In this document: piece after piece, positions 48,207 through 62,241 of the stretch
Layout: each line of letters begins with the position of its first letter
How positions within the stretch are numbered: position 1 is the first letter of the stretch
NCBI GenBank assembly: GCA_947652605.1
Contig: OX393578.1
Location: forward strand, 55,187,415-55,251,414
DNA length: 64,000 nt
Direction: 5' to 3'
DNA from: Elmis aenea
Taxonomy: Eukaryota > Arthropoda > Insecta > Coleoptera > Elmidae
Position numbers and translations under genes: made by a program
The notes under the pieces: model-generated
Told to the model about the DNA's origin: nothing
Databases searched by the model: none
The model's input: the letters and a program-made list of their open reading frames with translations, nothing else

Positions 48207-50945
48207 CCAGCTCATTGAAAGACATATGCAAAACAATTGTATTCATGTAAAGAGGCGATGGATAAACTGTTCCTGTGATATACAAATCAATAATTGAAAT
48301 TGTTTCGAAATAGTCGCTCAAGGAACATATGTATTAACTAAAGCACGGTATTTTTAGGAAATTATTAAAAATTAAAACCAGCTCATTGAAAGACATATGC
48401 AAAACAATTGTATTCATGTAAAGAGGCGATGGATAAACTGTTCCTGTGATATACAAATCTATAATTAAAATTGTTTCGAAATAGTCGCTCAAGGAACATA
48501 TGTATTAACTAAAGCACGGTATTTTTAGGAAATTATTAAAAATTAAAACCAGCTCATTAAAAGACATATGCAAAACAATTGTATTCATGTAAAGAGGCGA
48601 TGGATAAACTGTTCCTGTGATATACAAATCAATAATTGAAATTGTTTCGAAATAGTCGCTCAAGGAACATATGTATTAACTAAAGCACGGTATTTTTAGG
48701 AAATTATTAAAAATTAAAACCAGCTCTTTGAAAGACATATGCAAAACAATTGTATTCATGTAAAGAGGCGATGGATAAACTGTTCCTGTGATATACAAAT
48801 CAATAATTAAAATTGTTCAGAAATAGTCGCTCAAGGAACATATGTATTAACTAAAGCATGGTATTTTTAGGAAATTATTAAAAATTAAAACCAGCTCATT
48901 GAAAGACATATGCAAAACAATTGTATTTATGTAAAGAAGCGATGGATAAACTGTTCCTGTGATATACAAATCTATAATTAAAATTGTTTCGAAATAGTCG
49001 CTCAAGGAACATATGTATTAACTAAAGCACGGTATTTTTAGGAAATTATTAAAAATTAAAACCAGCTCATTGAAAGACATATGCAAAACAATTGTATTTA
49101 TGTAAAGAAGCGATGGATAAACTGTTCCTGTGATATACAAATCTATAATTAAAATTGTTTCGAAATAGTCGCTCAAGGAACATATGTATTAACTAAAGCA
49201 CGGTATTTTTAGGAAATTATTAAAAATTAAAACCAGCTCATTAAAAGACATATGCAAAACAATTGTATTCATGTAAAGAGGCGATGGATAAACTGTTCCT
49301 GTGATATACAAATCAATAATTAAAATTGTTTCAAAATAGTCGCTCAGGGAACATATGTATTAACTAAAGCACGGTATTTTTAGGAAATTATTAAAAATTA
49401 AAACCAGCTCATTGAAAGACATATGCAAAACAATTGTATTCATGTAAAGAAGCGATGGATAAACTGTTCCTGTGATATGCAAATCAATAATTAAAATTGT
49501 TTAGAAATAGTCGCTCAAGGAACATATGTATTAACTAAAGCACGGTATTTTTAGGAAATTATTAAAAATTAAAACCAGCTCATTGAAAGACATATGCAAA
49601 ACAATTGTATTCATGTAAAGAGGCGATGGATAAACTGTTTCTGTGATATACCAATCAATAATTAAAATTGTTTCGAAATAGTCGCTCATGGAACATATGT
49701 ATTAACTAAAGCACGGTATTTTTAGGAAATTATTAAAAATTAAAACCAGCTCATTGAAAGACATATGCAAAACAATTGTATTCATGTAAAGAGGCGATGG
49801 ATAAACTGTTCCTGTGATATACAAATTAATATTTAAAATTGTTTAGAAATAGTCGCTCAAGGAACATATTATGTATTAACTAAAGCACGGTATTTTTAGG
49901 AAATTATTAAAAATTAAAACCAGCTCATTGAAAGACATATGCAAAACAATTGTATTCATGTAAAGAGGCGATGGATAAACTGTTTCTGTGATATAAAAAT
50001 CAATAATTAAAATTGTTTCGAAATAGTCGCTCAAGGAACATATGTATTAACTAAAGCACGGTATTTTTAGGAAATTATTAAAAATTAAAACCAGCTCATT
50101 GAAAGACATATGCAAAACAATTGTATTCATGTAAAGAGGCGATGGATAAACTGTTCCTGTGATATACAAATCAATAATTAAAATTGTTTCAAAATAGTCG
50201 CTCAAGGAACATATGTATTAACTAAAGCACGGTATTTTTAGGAAATTATTAAAAATTAAAACCAGCTCATTGAAAGACATATGCAAAACAATTGTATTCA
50301 TGTAAAGAGGCGATGGATAAACTGTTCCTGTGATATACCAATCAATAATTAAAATTGTTCAGAAATAGTCGCTCAAGGAACATATGTATTAACTAAAGCA
50401 CGGTATTTTTAGGAAATTATTAAAAATTAAAACCAGCTCATTGAAAGACATATGCAAAACAATTGTATTCATGTAAAGAGGCGATAGATAAACTGTTCCT
50501 GTGATATACAAATCAATAATTAAAATTGTTCAGAAATAGTCGCTCAAGGAACATATGTATTAACTAAAGCACGGTATTTTTAGGAAATTATTAAAAATTA
50601 AAACCAGCTCATTGAAAGACATATGCAAAACAATTGTATTCATGTAAAGAGGCGATGGATAAACTGTTTCTGTGATATAAAAATCAATAATTAAAATTGT
50701 TTCGAAATAGTCGCTCAAGGAACATATGTATTAACTAAAGCACGGTATTTTTAGGAAATTATTAAAAATTAAAACCAGCTCATTGAAAGACATATGCAAA
50801 ACAATTGTATTCATGTAAAGAGGCGATGGATAAACTGTTTCTGTGATATAAAAATCAATAATTAAAATTGTTTCGAAATAGTCGCTCAAGGAACATATGT
50901 ATTAACTAAAGCACGGTATTTTTAGGAAATTATTAAAAATTAAAA
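48207..50945 (+). repeat. 16-monomer higher-order repeat, copy 2 (2739 bp)
   Basis: Truncated tandem copy of the 21-mer: 16 x 171 + 3, keeping only the first CATATTATG insertion (49867). It lacks the run containing the second CATATTATG and the CATAATATG monomers. The next copy starts in register at 50946. Confidence 0.92.
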
Positions 50946-53900
50946 CCAGCTCATTGAAAGACATATGCAAAACAATTGTATTCATGTAAAGAGGCGATGG
51001 ATAAACTGTTCCTGTGATATACAAATCAATAATTGAAATTGTTTCGAAATAGTCGCTCAAGGAACATATGTATTAACTAAAGCACGGTATTTTTAGGAAA
51101 TTATTAAAAATTAAAACCAGCTCATTGAAAGACATATGCAAAACAATTGTATTCATGTAAAGAGGCGATGGATAAACTGTTCCTGTGATATACAAATCTA
51201 TAATTAAAATTGTTTCGAAATAGTCGCTCAAGGAACATATGTATTAACTAAAGCACGGTATTTTTAGGAAATTATTAAAAATTAAAACCAGCTCATTAAA
51301 AGACATATGCAAAACAATTGTATTCATGTAAAGAGGCGATGGATAAACTGTTCCTGTGATATACAAATCAATAATTGAAATTGTTTCGAAATAGTCGCTC
51401 AAGGAACATATGTATTAACTAAAGCACGGTATTTTTAGGAAATTATTAAAAATTAAAACCAGCTCTTTGAAAGACATATGCAAAACAATTGTATTCATGT
51501 AAAGAGGCGATGGATAAACTGTTCCTGTGATATACAAATCAATAATTAAAATTGTTCAGAAATAGTCGCTCAAGGAACATATGTATTAACTAAAGCATGG
51601 TATTTTTAGGAAATTATTAAAAATTAAAACCAGCTCATTGAAAGACATATGCAAAACAATTGTATTTATGTAAAGAAGCGATGGATAAACTGTTCCTGTG
51701 ATATACAAATCTATAATTAAAATTGTTTCGAAATAGTCGCTCAAGGAACATATGTATTAACTAAAGCACGGTATTTTTAGGAAATTATTAAAAATTAAAA
51801 CCAGCTCATTGAAAGACATATGCAAAACAATTGTATTTATGTAAAGAAGCGATGGATAAACTGTTCCTGTGATATACAAATCTATAATTAAAATTGTTTC
51901 GAAATAGTCGCTCAAGGAACATATGTATTAACTAAAGCACGGTATTTTTAGGAAATTATTAAAAATTAAAACCAGCTCATTAAAAGACATATGCAAAACA
52001 ATTGTATTCATGTAAAGAGGCGATGGATAAACTGTTCCTGTGATATACAAATCAATAATTAAAATTGTTTCAAAATAGTCGCTCAGGGAACATATGTATT
52101 AACTAAAGCACGGTATTTTTAGGAAATTATTAAAAATTAAAACCAGCTCATTGAAAGACATATGCAAAACAATTGTATTCATGTAAAGAAGCGATGGATA
52201 AACTGTTCCTGTGATATGCAAATCAATAATTAAAATTGTTTAGAAATAGTCGCTCAAGGAACATATGTATTAACTAAAGCACGGTATTTTTAGGAAATTA
52301 TTAAAAATTAAAACCAGCTCATTGAAAGACATATGCAAAACAATTGTATTCATGTAAAGAGGCGATGGATAAACTGTTTCTGTGATATACCAATCAATAA
52401 TTAAAATTGTTTCGAAATAGTCGCTCATGGAACATATGTATTAACTAAAGCACGGTATTTTTAGGAAATTATTAAAAATTAAAACCAGCTCATTGAAAGA
52501 CATATGCAAAACAATTGTATTCATGTAAAGAGGCGATGGATAAACTGTTCCTGTGATATACAAATTAATATTTAAAATTGTTTAGAAATAGTCGCTCAAG
52601 GAACATATTATGTATTAACTAAAGCACGGTATTTTTAGGAAATTATTAAAAATTAAAACCAGCTCATTGAAAGACATATGCAAAACAATTGTATTCATGT
52701 AAAGAGGCGATGGATAAACTGTTTCTGTGATATAAAAATCAATAATTAAAATTGTTTCGAAATAGTCGCTCAAGGAACATATGTATTAACTAAAGCACGG
52801 TATTTTTAGGAAATTATTAAAAATTAAAACCAGCTCATTGAAAGACATATGCAAAACAATTGTATTCATGTAAAGAGGCGATGGATAAACTGTTCCTGTG
52901 ATATACAAATCAATAATTAAAATTGTTTCAAAATAGTCGCTCAAGGAACATATGTATTAACTAAAGCACGGTATTTTTAGGAAATTATTAAAAATTAAAA
53001 CCAGCTCATTGAAAGACATATGCAAAACAATTGTATTCATGTAAAGAGGCGATGGATAAACTGTTCCTGTGATATACCAATCAATAATTAAAATTGTTCA
53101 GAAATAGTCGCTCAAGGAACATATGTATTAACTAAAGCACGGTATTTTTAGGAAATTATTAAAAATTAAAACCAGCTCATTGAAAGACATATGCAAAACA
53201 ATTGTATTCATGTAAAGAGGCGATAGATAAACTGTTCCTGTGATATACAAATCAATAATTAAAATTGTTCAGAAATAGTCGCTCAAGGAACATATGTATT
53301 AACTAAAGCACGGTATTTTTAGGAAATTATTAAAAATTAAAACCAGCTCATTGAAAGACATATGCAAAACAATTGTATTCATGTAAAGAGGCGATGGATA
53401 AACTGTTTCTGTGATATAAAAATCAATAATTAAAATTGTTTCGAAATAGTCGCTCAAGGAACATATGTATTAACTAAAGCACGGTATTTTTAGGAAATTA
53501 TTAAAAATTAAAACCAGCTCATTGAAAGACATATGCAAAACAATTGTATTCATGTAAAGAGGCGATGGATAAACTGTTCCTGTGATATACAAATCAATAA
53601 TTAAAATTGTTTCAAAATAGTCGCTCAAGGAACATATGTATTAACTAAAGCACGGTATTTTTAGGAAATTATTAAAAATTAAGACCAGCTCATTGAAAGA
53701 CATATGCAAAACAATTGTATTCATGTAAAGAGGCGATGGATAAACTGTTCCTGTGATATACAAATCAATAATTAAAATTGTTTCAAAATAGTCGCTCAAG
53801 GAACATATTATGTATTAACTAAAGCACGGTATTTTTAGGAAATTATTAAAAATTAAAACCAGCTCATTGAAAGACATAATATGCAAAACAATTGTATTCA

Positions 53901-54716
53901 TGTAAAGAGGCGATGGATAAACTGTTTCTGTGATATAAAAATCAATAATTAAAATTGTTTCGAAATAGTCGCTCAAGGAACATATGTATTAACTAAAGCA
54001 CGGTATTTTTAGGAAATTATTAAAAATTAAAACCAGCTCATTGAAAGACATATGCAAAACAATTGTATTCATGTAAAGAGGCGATGGATAAACTGTTCCT
54101 GTGATATACAAATCAATAATTAAAATTGTTTCAAAATAGTCGCTCAAGGAACATATGTATTAACTAAAGCACGGTATTTTTAGGAAATTATTAAAAATTA
54201 AAACCAGCTCATTGAAAGACATATGCAAAACAATTGTATTCATGTAAAGAGGCGATGGATAAACTGTTCCTGTGATATACCAATCAATAATTAAAATTGT
54301 TCAGAAATAGTCGCTCAAGGAACATATGTATTAACTAAAGCACGGTATTTTTAGGAAATTATTAAAAATTAAAACCAGCTCATTGAAAGACATATGCAAA
54401 ACAATTGTATTCATGTAAAGAGGCGATAGATAAACTGTTCCTGTGATATACAAATCAATAATTAAAATTGTTCAGAAATAGTCGCTCAAGGAACATATGT
54501 ATTAACTAAAGCACGGTATTTTTAGGAAATTATTAAAAATTAAAACCAGCTCATTGAAAGACATATGCAAAACAATTGTATTCATGTAAAGAGGCGATGG
54601 ATAAACTGTTTCTGTGATATAAAAATCAATAATTAAAATTGTTTCGAAATAGTCGCTCAAGGAACATATGTATTAACTAAAGCACGGTATTTTTAGGAAA
54701 TTATTAAAAATTAAAA
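50946..54716 (+). repeat. 22-monomer higher-order repeat, copy 3 (3771 bp)
   Basis: Same order as copy 1 with all three 3-bp insertions (CATATTATG at about 52606 and 53806, CATAATATG near 53876) and AATTAAGACC near 53690. It carries one additional TTTCAAAAT monomer at about 53.5 kb, giving 22 x 171 + 9. Because the full form flanks the truncated copy 2 on both sides, the truncation is a later deletion. Confidence 0.9.
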
Positions 54717-57700
54717 CCAGCTCATTGAAAGACATATGCAAAACAATTGTATTCATGTAAAGAGGCGATGGATAAACTGTTCCTGTGATATACAAATCAA
54801 TAATTAAAATTGTTTCAAAATAGTCGCTCAAGGAACATATGTATTAACTAAAGCACGGTATTTTTAGGAAATTATTAAAAATTAAAACCAGCTCATTGAA
54901 AGACATATGCAAAACAATTGTATTCATGTAAAGAGGCGATGGATAAACTGTTCCTGTGATATACCAATCAATAAATAAAATTGTTTAGAAATAGTCGCTC
55001 AAGGAACATATGTATTAACTAAAGCACGGTATTTTTAGGAAATTATTAAAAATTAAAACCAGCTCATTGAAAGACATATGCAAAACAATTGTATTCATGT
55101 AAAGAGGCGATGGATAAACTGTTCCTGTGATATACAAATCAATAATTAAAATTGTTCAGAAATAGTCGCTCAAGGAACATATGTATTAACTAAAGCACGG
55201 TATTTTTAGGAAATTATTAAAAATTAAAACCAGCTCATTGAAAGACATATGCAAAACAATTGTATTCATGTAAAGAGGCGATGGATAAACTGTTTCTGTG
55301 ATATAAAAATCAAAAATTAAAATTGTTTCGAAATAGTCGCTCAAGGAACATATGTATTAACTAAAGCACGGTATTTTTAGGAAATTATTAAAAATTAGAA
55401 CCAGCTCATTGAAAGACATATGCAAAACAATTGTATTCATGTAAAGAGGCGATGGATAAACTGTTCCTGTGATATACAAATCAATAATTAAAATTGTTTT
55501 AAAATAGTCGCTCAAGGAACATATGTATTAACTAAAGCACGGTATTTTTAGGAAATTATTAAAAATTAAAACCAGCTTATTGAAAGACATATGCAAAACA
55601 ATTGTATTTATGTAAAGAGGCGATGGATAAACTGTTCCTGTGATATACCAATCAATAATTAAAATTGTTTAGAAATAGTCGCTCAAGGAACATATGTATT
55701 AACTAAATCACGGTATTTTTAGGAAATTATTAAAAATTAAAACCAGCTCATTGAAAGACATATGCAAAACAATTGTATTCATGTAAAGAGGCGATGGATA
55801 AACTGTTCCTGTGATATACAAATCAATAATTAAAATTGTTTCAAAATAGTCGCTCAAGGAACATATGTATTAACTAAATCACGGTATTTTTAGGAAATTA
55901 TTAAAAATTAAAACCAGCTCATTGAAAGACATATGCAAAACAATTGTATTCATGTAAAGAGGCGATGGATAAACTGTTCCTGTGATATACAAATCAATAA
56001 TTAAAATTGTTCAAAAATAGTCGCTCAAGGAACATATGTATTAACTAAAGCACGGTATTTTTAGGAAATTATTAAAAATTAAAACCAGCTCATTAAAAGA
56101 CATATGCAAAACAATTGTATTTATGTAAAGAGGCGATGGATAAACTGTTCCTGTGATATACCAATCAATAATTAAAATTGTTTAGAAATAGTCGCTCAAG
56201 GAACATATGTATTAACTAAAGCATGGTATTTTTAGGAAATTATTAAAAATTAAAACCAGCTCATTGAAAGACATATGCAAAACAATTGTATTCATGTAAA
56301 GAGGCGATGGATAAACTGTTCCTGTGATATACCAATCAATAATTAAAATTGTTTAGAAATAGTCGCTCAAGGAACATATGTATTAACTAAAGCACGGTAT
56401 TTTTAGGAAATTATTAAAAATTAAAACCAGCTCATTGAAAGACATATGCAAAACAATTGTATTCATGTAAAGAGGCGATGGATAAACTGTTCCTGTGATA
56501 TACAAATCAATAATTAAAATTGTTCAGAAATAGTCGCTCAAGGAACATATGTATTAACTAAAGCACGGTATTTTTAGGAAATTATTAAAAATTAAAACCA
56601 GCTCATTGAAAGACATATGCAAAACAATTGTATTCATGTAAAGAGGCGATGGATAAACTGTTTCTGTGATATAAAAATCAATAATTAAAATTGTTTCGAA
56701 ATAGTCGCTCAAGGAACATATGTATTAACTAAAGCACGGTATTTTTAGGAAATTATTAAAAATTAAAACCAGCTCATTGAAAGACATATGCAAAACAATT
56801 GTATTCATGTAAAGAGGCGATGGATAAACTGTTCCTGTGATATACAAATCAATAATTAAAATTGTTTTAAAATAGTCGCTCAAGGAACATATGTATTAAC
56901 TAAAGCACGGTATTTTTAGGAAATTATTAAAAATTAAAACCAGCTCATTGAAAGACATATGCAAAACAATTGTATGCATGTAAAGAGGCGATGGATAAAC
57001 TGTTCCTGTGATATACAAATTAATAATTAAAATTGTTTAGAAATAGTCGCTCAAGGAACATATGTAGGTAACTAAAGCACGGTATTTTTAGGAAATTATT
57101 AAAAATTAAAACCAGCTCATTGAAAGACATATGCAAAACAATTGTATTCATGTAAAGAGGCGATGGATAAACTGTTCCTGTGATATACAAATCAATAATT
57201 AAAATTGTTTCAAAATAGTCGCTCAAGGAACATATGTATTAACTAAAGCACGGTATTTTTAGGAAATTATTAAAAATTAAAACCAGCTCATTGAAAGACA
57301 TATGCAAAACAATTGTATTTATGTAAAGAGGCGATGGATAAACTGTACCTGTGATATACAAATCAATAATTAAAATTGTTTCGAAATAGTCGCTCAAGGA
57401 ACATATGTATTAACTAAAGCACGGTATTTTTAGGAAATTATTAAAAATTAAAACCAGCTCATTGAAAGACATATGCAAAACAATTGTATTCATGTAAAGA
57501 GGCAATGGATAAACTGTTCCTGTGATATACAAATCAATAATTAAAATTGTTTAGAAATAGTCGCTCAAGGAACATATGTATTAACTAAAGCACGGTATTT
57601 TTAGGAAATTATTAAAAATTAAAACCAGCTCATTGAAAGACATATGCAAAACAATTGTATTCATGTAAAGAGGCGATGGATAAACTGTTTCTGTGATATA

Positions 57701-60700
57701 CAAATCAATAATTAAAATTGTTTCGAAATAGTCGCTCAAGGAACATATGTATTAACTAAAGCACGGTATTTTTAGGAAATTATTAAAAATTAAAACCAGC
57801 TCATTGAAAGACATATGCAAAACAATTGTATTCATGTAAAGAGGCGATGGATAAACTGTACCTGTGATATACAAATCAATAATTAAAATTGTTTCGAAAT
57901 AGTCGCTCAAGGAACATATGTATTAACTAAAGCACGGTATTTTTAGGAAATTATTAAAAATTAAAACCAGCTCATTGAAAGACATATGCAAAACAATTGT
58001 ATTCATGTAAAGAGGCAATGGATAAACTGTTCCTGTGATATACAAATCAATAATTAAAATTGTTTAGAAATAGTCGCTCAAGGAACATATGTATTAACTA
58101 AAGCACGGTATTTTTAGGAAATTATTAAAAATTAAAACCAGCTCATTGAAAGACATATGCAAAACAATTGTATTCATGTAAAGAGGCGATGGATAAACTG
58201 TTACTGTGATATACAAATCAATAATTAAAATTGTTTCGAAATAGTCGCTCAAGGAACATATGTATTAACTAAAGCACGGTATTTTTAGGAAATTATTAAA
58301 AATTAAAACCAGCTCATTGAAAGACATATGCAAAACAATTGTATTCATGTAAAGAGGCGATGGATAAACTGTTCCTGTGATATACAAATTAATATTTAAA
58401 ATTGTTTAGAAATAGTCGCTCAAGGAACATATGTATTAACTAAAGCACGGTATTTTTAGGAAATTATTAAAAATTAAAACCAGCTCATTGAAAGACATAT
58501 GCAAAACAATTGTATTCATGTAAAGAGGCGATGAATAAACTGTTTCTGTGATATAAAAATCAATAATTAAAATTGTTTCGAAATAGTCGCTCAAGGAACA
58601 TATGTATTAACTAAAGCACGGTATTTTTAGGAAATTATTAAAAATTAAAACCAGCTCATTGAAAGACATATGCAAAACAATTGTATTCATGTAAAGAGGC
58701 GATGGATAAACTGTACCTGTGATATACAAATCAATAATTAAAATTGTTTCGAAATAGTCGCTCAAGGAACATATGTATTAACTAAAGCACGGTATTTTTA
58801 GGAAATTATTAAAAATTAAAACCAGCTCATTGAAAGACATATGCAAAACAATTGTATTCATGTAAAGAGGCAATGGATAAACTGTTCCTGTGATATACAA
58901 ATCAATAATTAAAATTGTTTAGAAATAGTCGCTCAAGGAACATATGTATTAACTAAAGCACGGTATTTTTAGGAAATTATTAAAAATTAAAACCAGCTCA
59001 TTGAAAGACATATGCAAAACAATTGTATTCATGTAAAGAGGCGATGGATAAACTGTTTCTGTGATATACAAATCAATAATTAAAATTGTTTCGAAATAGT
59101 CGCTCAAGGAACATATGTATTAACTAAAGCACGGTATTTTTAGGAAATTATTAAAAATTAAAACCAGCTCATTGAAAGACATATGCAAAACAATTGTATT
59201 CATGTAAAGAGGCGATGGATAAACTGTTCCTTTGATATACAAATCAATAATTAAAATTGTTTCGAAATAGTCGCTCAAGGAACATATGTATTAACTAAAG
59301 CACGGTATTTTTAGGAAATTATTAAAAATTAAAACCAGCTCATTGAAAGACATATGCAAAACAATTGTATTCATGTAAAGAGGCGATGGATAAACTGTTC
59401 CTGTGATATACAAATCAATAATTAAAATTGTTTAGAAATAGTCGCTCAAGGAACATATGTATTAACTAAAGCACGGTATTTTTAGGAAATCATTAAAAAT
59501 TAAAACCAGCTCATTGAAAGACATATGCAAAACAATTGTATTCATGTAAAGAGGCGATGGATAAACTGTTTCTGTGATATACCAATCAATAATTAAAATT
59601 GTTTCGAAATAGTCGCTCAAGGAACATATGTATTAACTAAAGCACGGTATTTTTAGGAAATTATTAAAAATTAAAACCAGCTCATTGAAAGACATATGCA
59701 AAACAATTGTATTCATGTAAAGAGGCGATGGATAAACTGTTCCTGTGATATACAAATTAATATTTAAAATTGTTTAGAAATAGTCGCTCAAGGAACATAT
59801 GTATTAACTAAAGCACGGTATTTTTAGGAAATTATTAAAAATTAAAACCAGCTCATTGAAAGACATATGCAAAACAATTGTATTCATGTAAAGAGGCGAT
59901 GGATAAACTGTTTCTGTGATATAAAAATCAATAATTAAAATTGTTTCGAAATAGTCGCTCAAGGAACATATGTATTAACTAAAGCACGGTATTTTTAGGA
60001 AATTATTAAAAATTAAAACCAGCTCATTGAAAGACATATGCAAAACAATTGTATTCATGTAGAGAGGCGATGGATAAACTGTTCCTGTGATATACCAATC
60101 AATAATTAAAATTGTTTAGAAATAGTCGCTCAAGGAACATATGTATTAACTAAAGCACGGTATTTTTAGGAAATTATTAAAAATTAAAACCAGCTCATTA
60201 AAAGACATATGCAAAACAATTGTATTCATGTAAAGAGGCGATGGATAAACTGTTCCTGTGATATACAAATCAATAATTAAAATTGTTCAGAAATAGTCGC
60301 TCAAGGAACATATGTATTAACTAAAGCACGGTATTTTTAGGAAATTATTAAAAATTAAAACCAGCTCATTGAAAGACATATGCAAAACAATTGTATTCAT
60401 GTAAAGAGGCGATGGATAAACTGTTTCTGTGATATAAAAATCAATAATTAAAATTGTTTCGAAATAGTCGCTCAAGGAACATATGTATTAACTAAAGCAC
60501 GGTATTTTTAGGAAATTATTAAAAATTAAAACCAGCTCATTGAAAGACATATGCAAAACAATTGTATTCATGTAAAGAGGCGATGGATAAACTGTTTCTG
60601 TGATATACAAATCAATAATTAAAATTAATTAGAAATAGTCGCTCAAGGAACATATGTATTAACTAAAGCACGGTATTTTTAGGAAATTATTAAAAATTAA

Positions 60701-62241
60701 AACCAGCTCATTGAAAGACATATGCAAAACAATTGTATTCATGTAAAGAGGCGATGGATAAACTGTTCCTGTGATATACAAATCAATAATTGAAATTGTT
60801 TCGAAATAGTCGCTCAAGGAACATATGTATTAACTAAAGCACGGTATTTTTAGGAAATCATTAAAAATTAAAACCAGCTCATTGAAAGACATATGCAAAA
60901 CAATTGTATTCATGTAAAGAGGCGATGGATAAACTGTTTCTGTGATAAACCAATCAATAATTAAAATTGTTTCGAAATAGTCGCTCAAGGAACATATGTA
61001 TTAACTAAAGCACGGTATTTTTAGGAAATTATTAAAAATTAAAACCAGTTTTTTAAAAGACATATGCAAAACAATTGTATTCATGTAAAGAGGCGATGGA
61101 TAAACTGTTCCTGTGATATACAAATTAATATTTAAAATTGTTTAGAAATAGTCGCTCAAGGAACATATGTATTAACTAAAGCACGGTATTTTTAGGAAAT
61201 TATTAAAAATTAAAACCAGCTCATTGAAAGACATATGCAAAACAATTGTATTCATGTAAAGAGGCGATGGATAAACTGTTTCTGTGATATAAAAATCAAT
61301 AATTAAAATTGTTTCGAAATAGTCGCTCAAGGAACATATGTATTAACTAAAGCACGGTATTTTTAGGAAATTATTAAAAATTAAAACCAGCTCATTGAAA
61401 GACATATGCAAAACAATTGTATTCATGTAAAGAGGCGATGGATAAACTGTACCTGTGATATACAAATCAATAATTAAAATTGTTTCGAAATAGTCGCTCA
61501 AGGAACATATGTATTAACTAAAGCACGGTATTTTTAGGAAATTATTAAAAATTAAAACCAGCTCATTGAAAGACATATGCAAAACAATTGTATTCATGTA
61601 AAGAGGCGATGGATAAACTGTTCCTGTGATATACAAATCAATAATTAAAATTGTTTAGAAATAGTCGCTCAAGGAACATATGTATTAACTAAAGCACGGT
61701 ATTTTTAGGAAATTATTAAAAATTAAAACCAGCTCTTTGAAAGACATATGCAAAACAATTGTATTCATGCAAAGAGGCGATGGATAAACTGTTCCTGTGA
61801 TATACAAATCAATAATTAAAATTGTTTAGAAATAGTCGCTCAAGGAACATATGTATTAACTAAAGCACGGTATTTTTAGGAAATTATTAAAAATTAAAAC
61901 CAGCTCATTGAAAGACATATGCAAAACAATTGTATTCATGTAAAGAGGCGATGGATAAACTGTTCCTGTGATATACAAATCTATAATTAAAATTGTTTCG
62001 AAATAGTCGCTCAAGGAACATATGTATTAACTAAAGCACGGTATTTTTAGGAAATTATTAAAAATTAAAACCAGCTCATTGAAAGACATATGCAAAACAA
62101 TTGTATTCATGTAAAGAGGCGATGGATAAACTGTTCCTGTGATATACAAATCAATAATTGAAATTGTTTCGAAATAGTCGCTCAAGGAACATATGTATTA
62201 ACTAAAGCACGGTATTTTTAGGAAATTATTAAAAATTAAAA
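54717..62241 (+). repeat. Satellite block with short-range duplications
   Basis: About 44 monomers with small local repeats. GAGGCAATGG occurs at 57501, 58014 and 58869 (3 and 5 monomers apart) and CTGTACCTG near 57345, 57858, 58714 and 61450. The monomer at 57062 has CATATGTAGGTAAC, one base longer than normal. Rare variants include AATTAATTAG near 60627, CCAGTTTTTTAAAAG near 61045 and TGATAAACC near 60944. No gene is present. Confidence 0.88.

Noticed and set aside
57020..57226. 68-codon minus-strand open frame as a gene
   Set aside because: It is satellite sequence read through a one-base insertion. No domain, no conservation of frame in other monomers, and composition identical to the repeat.
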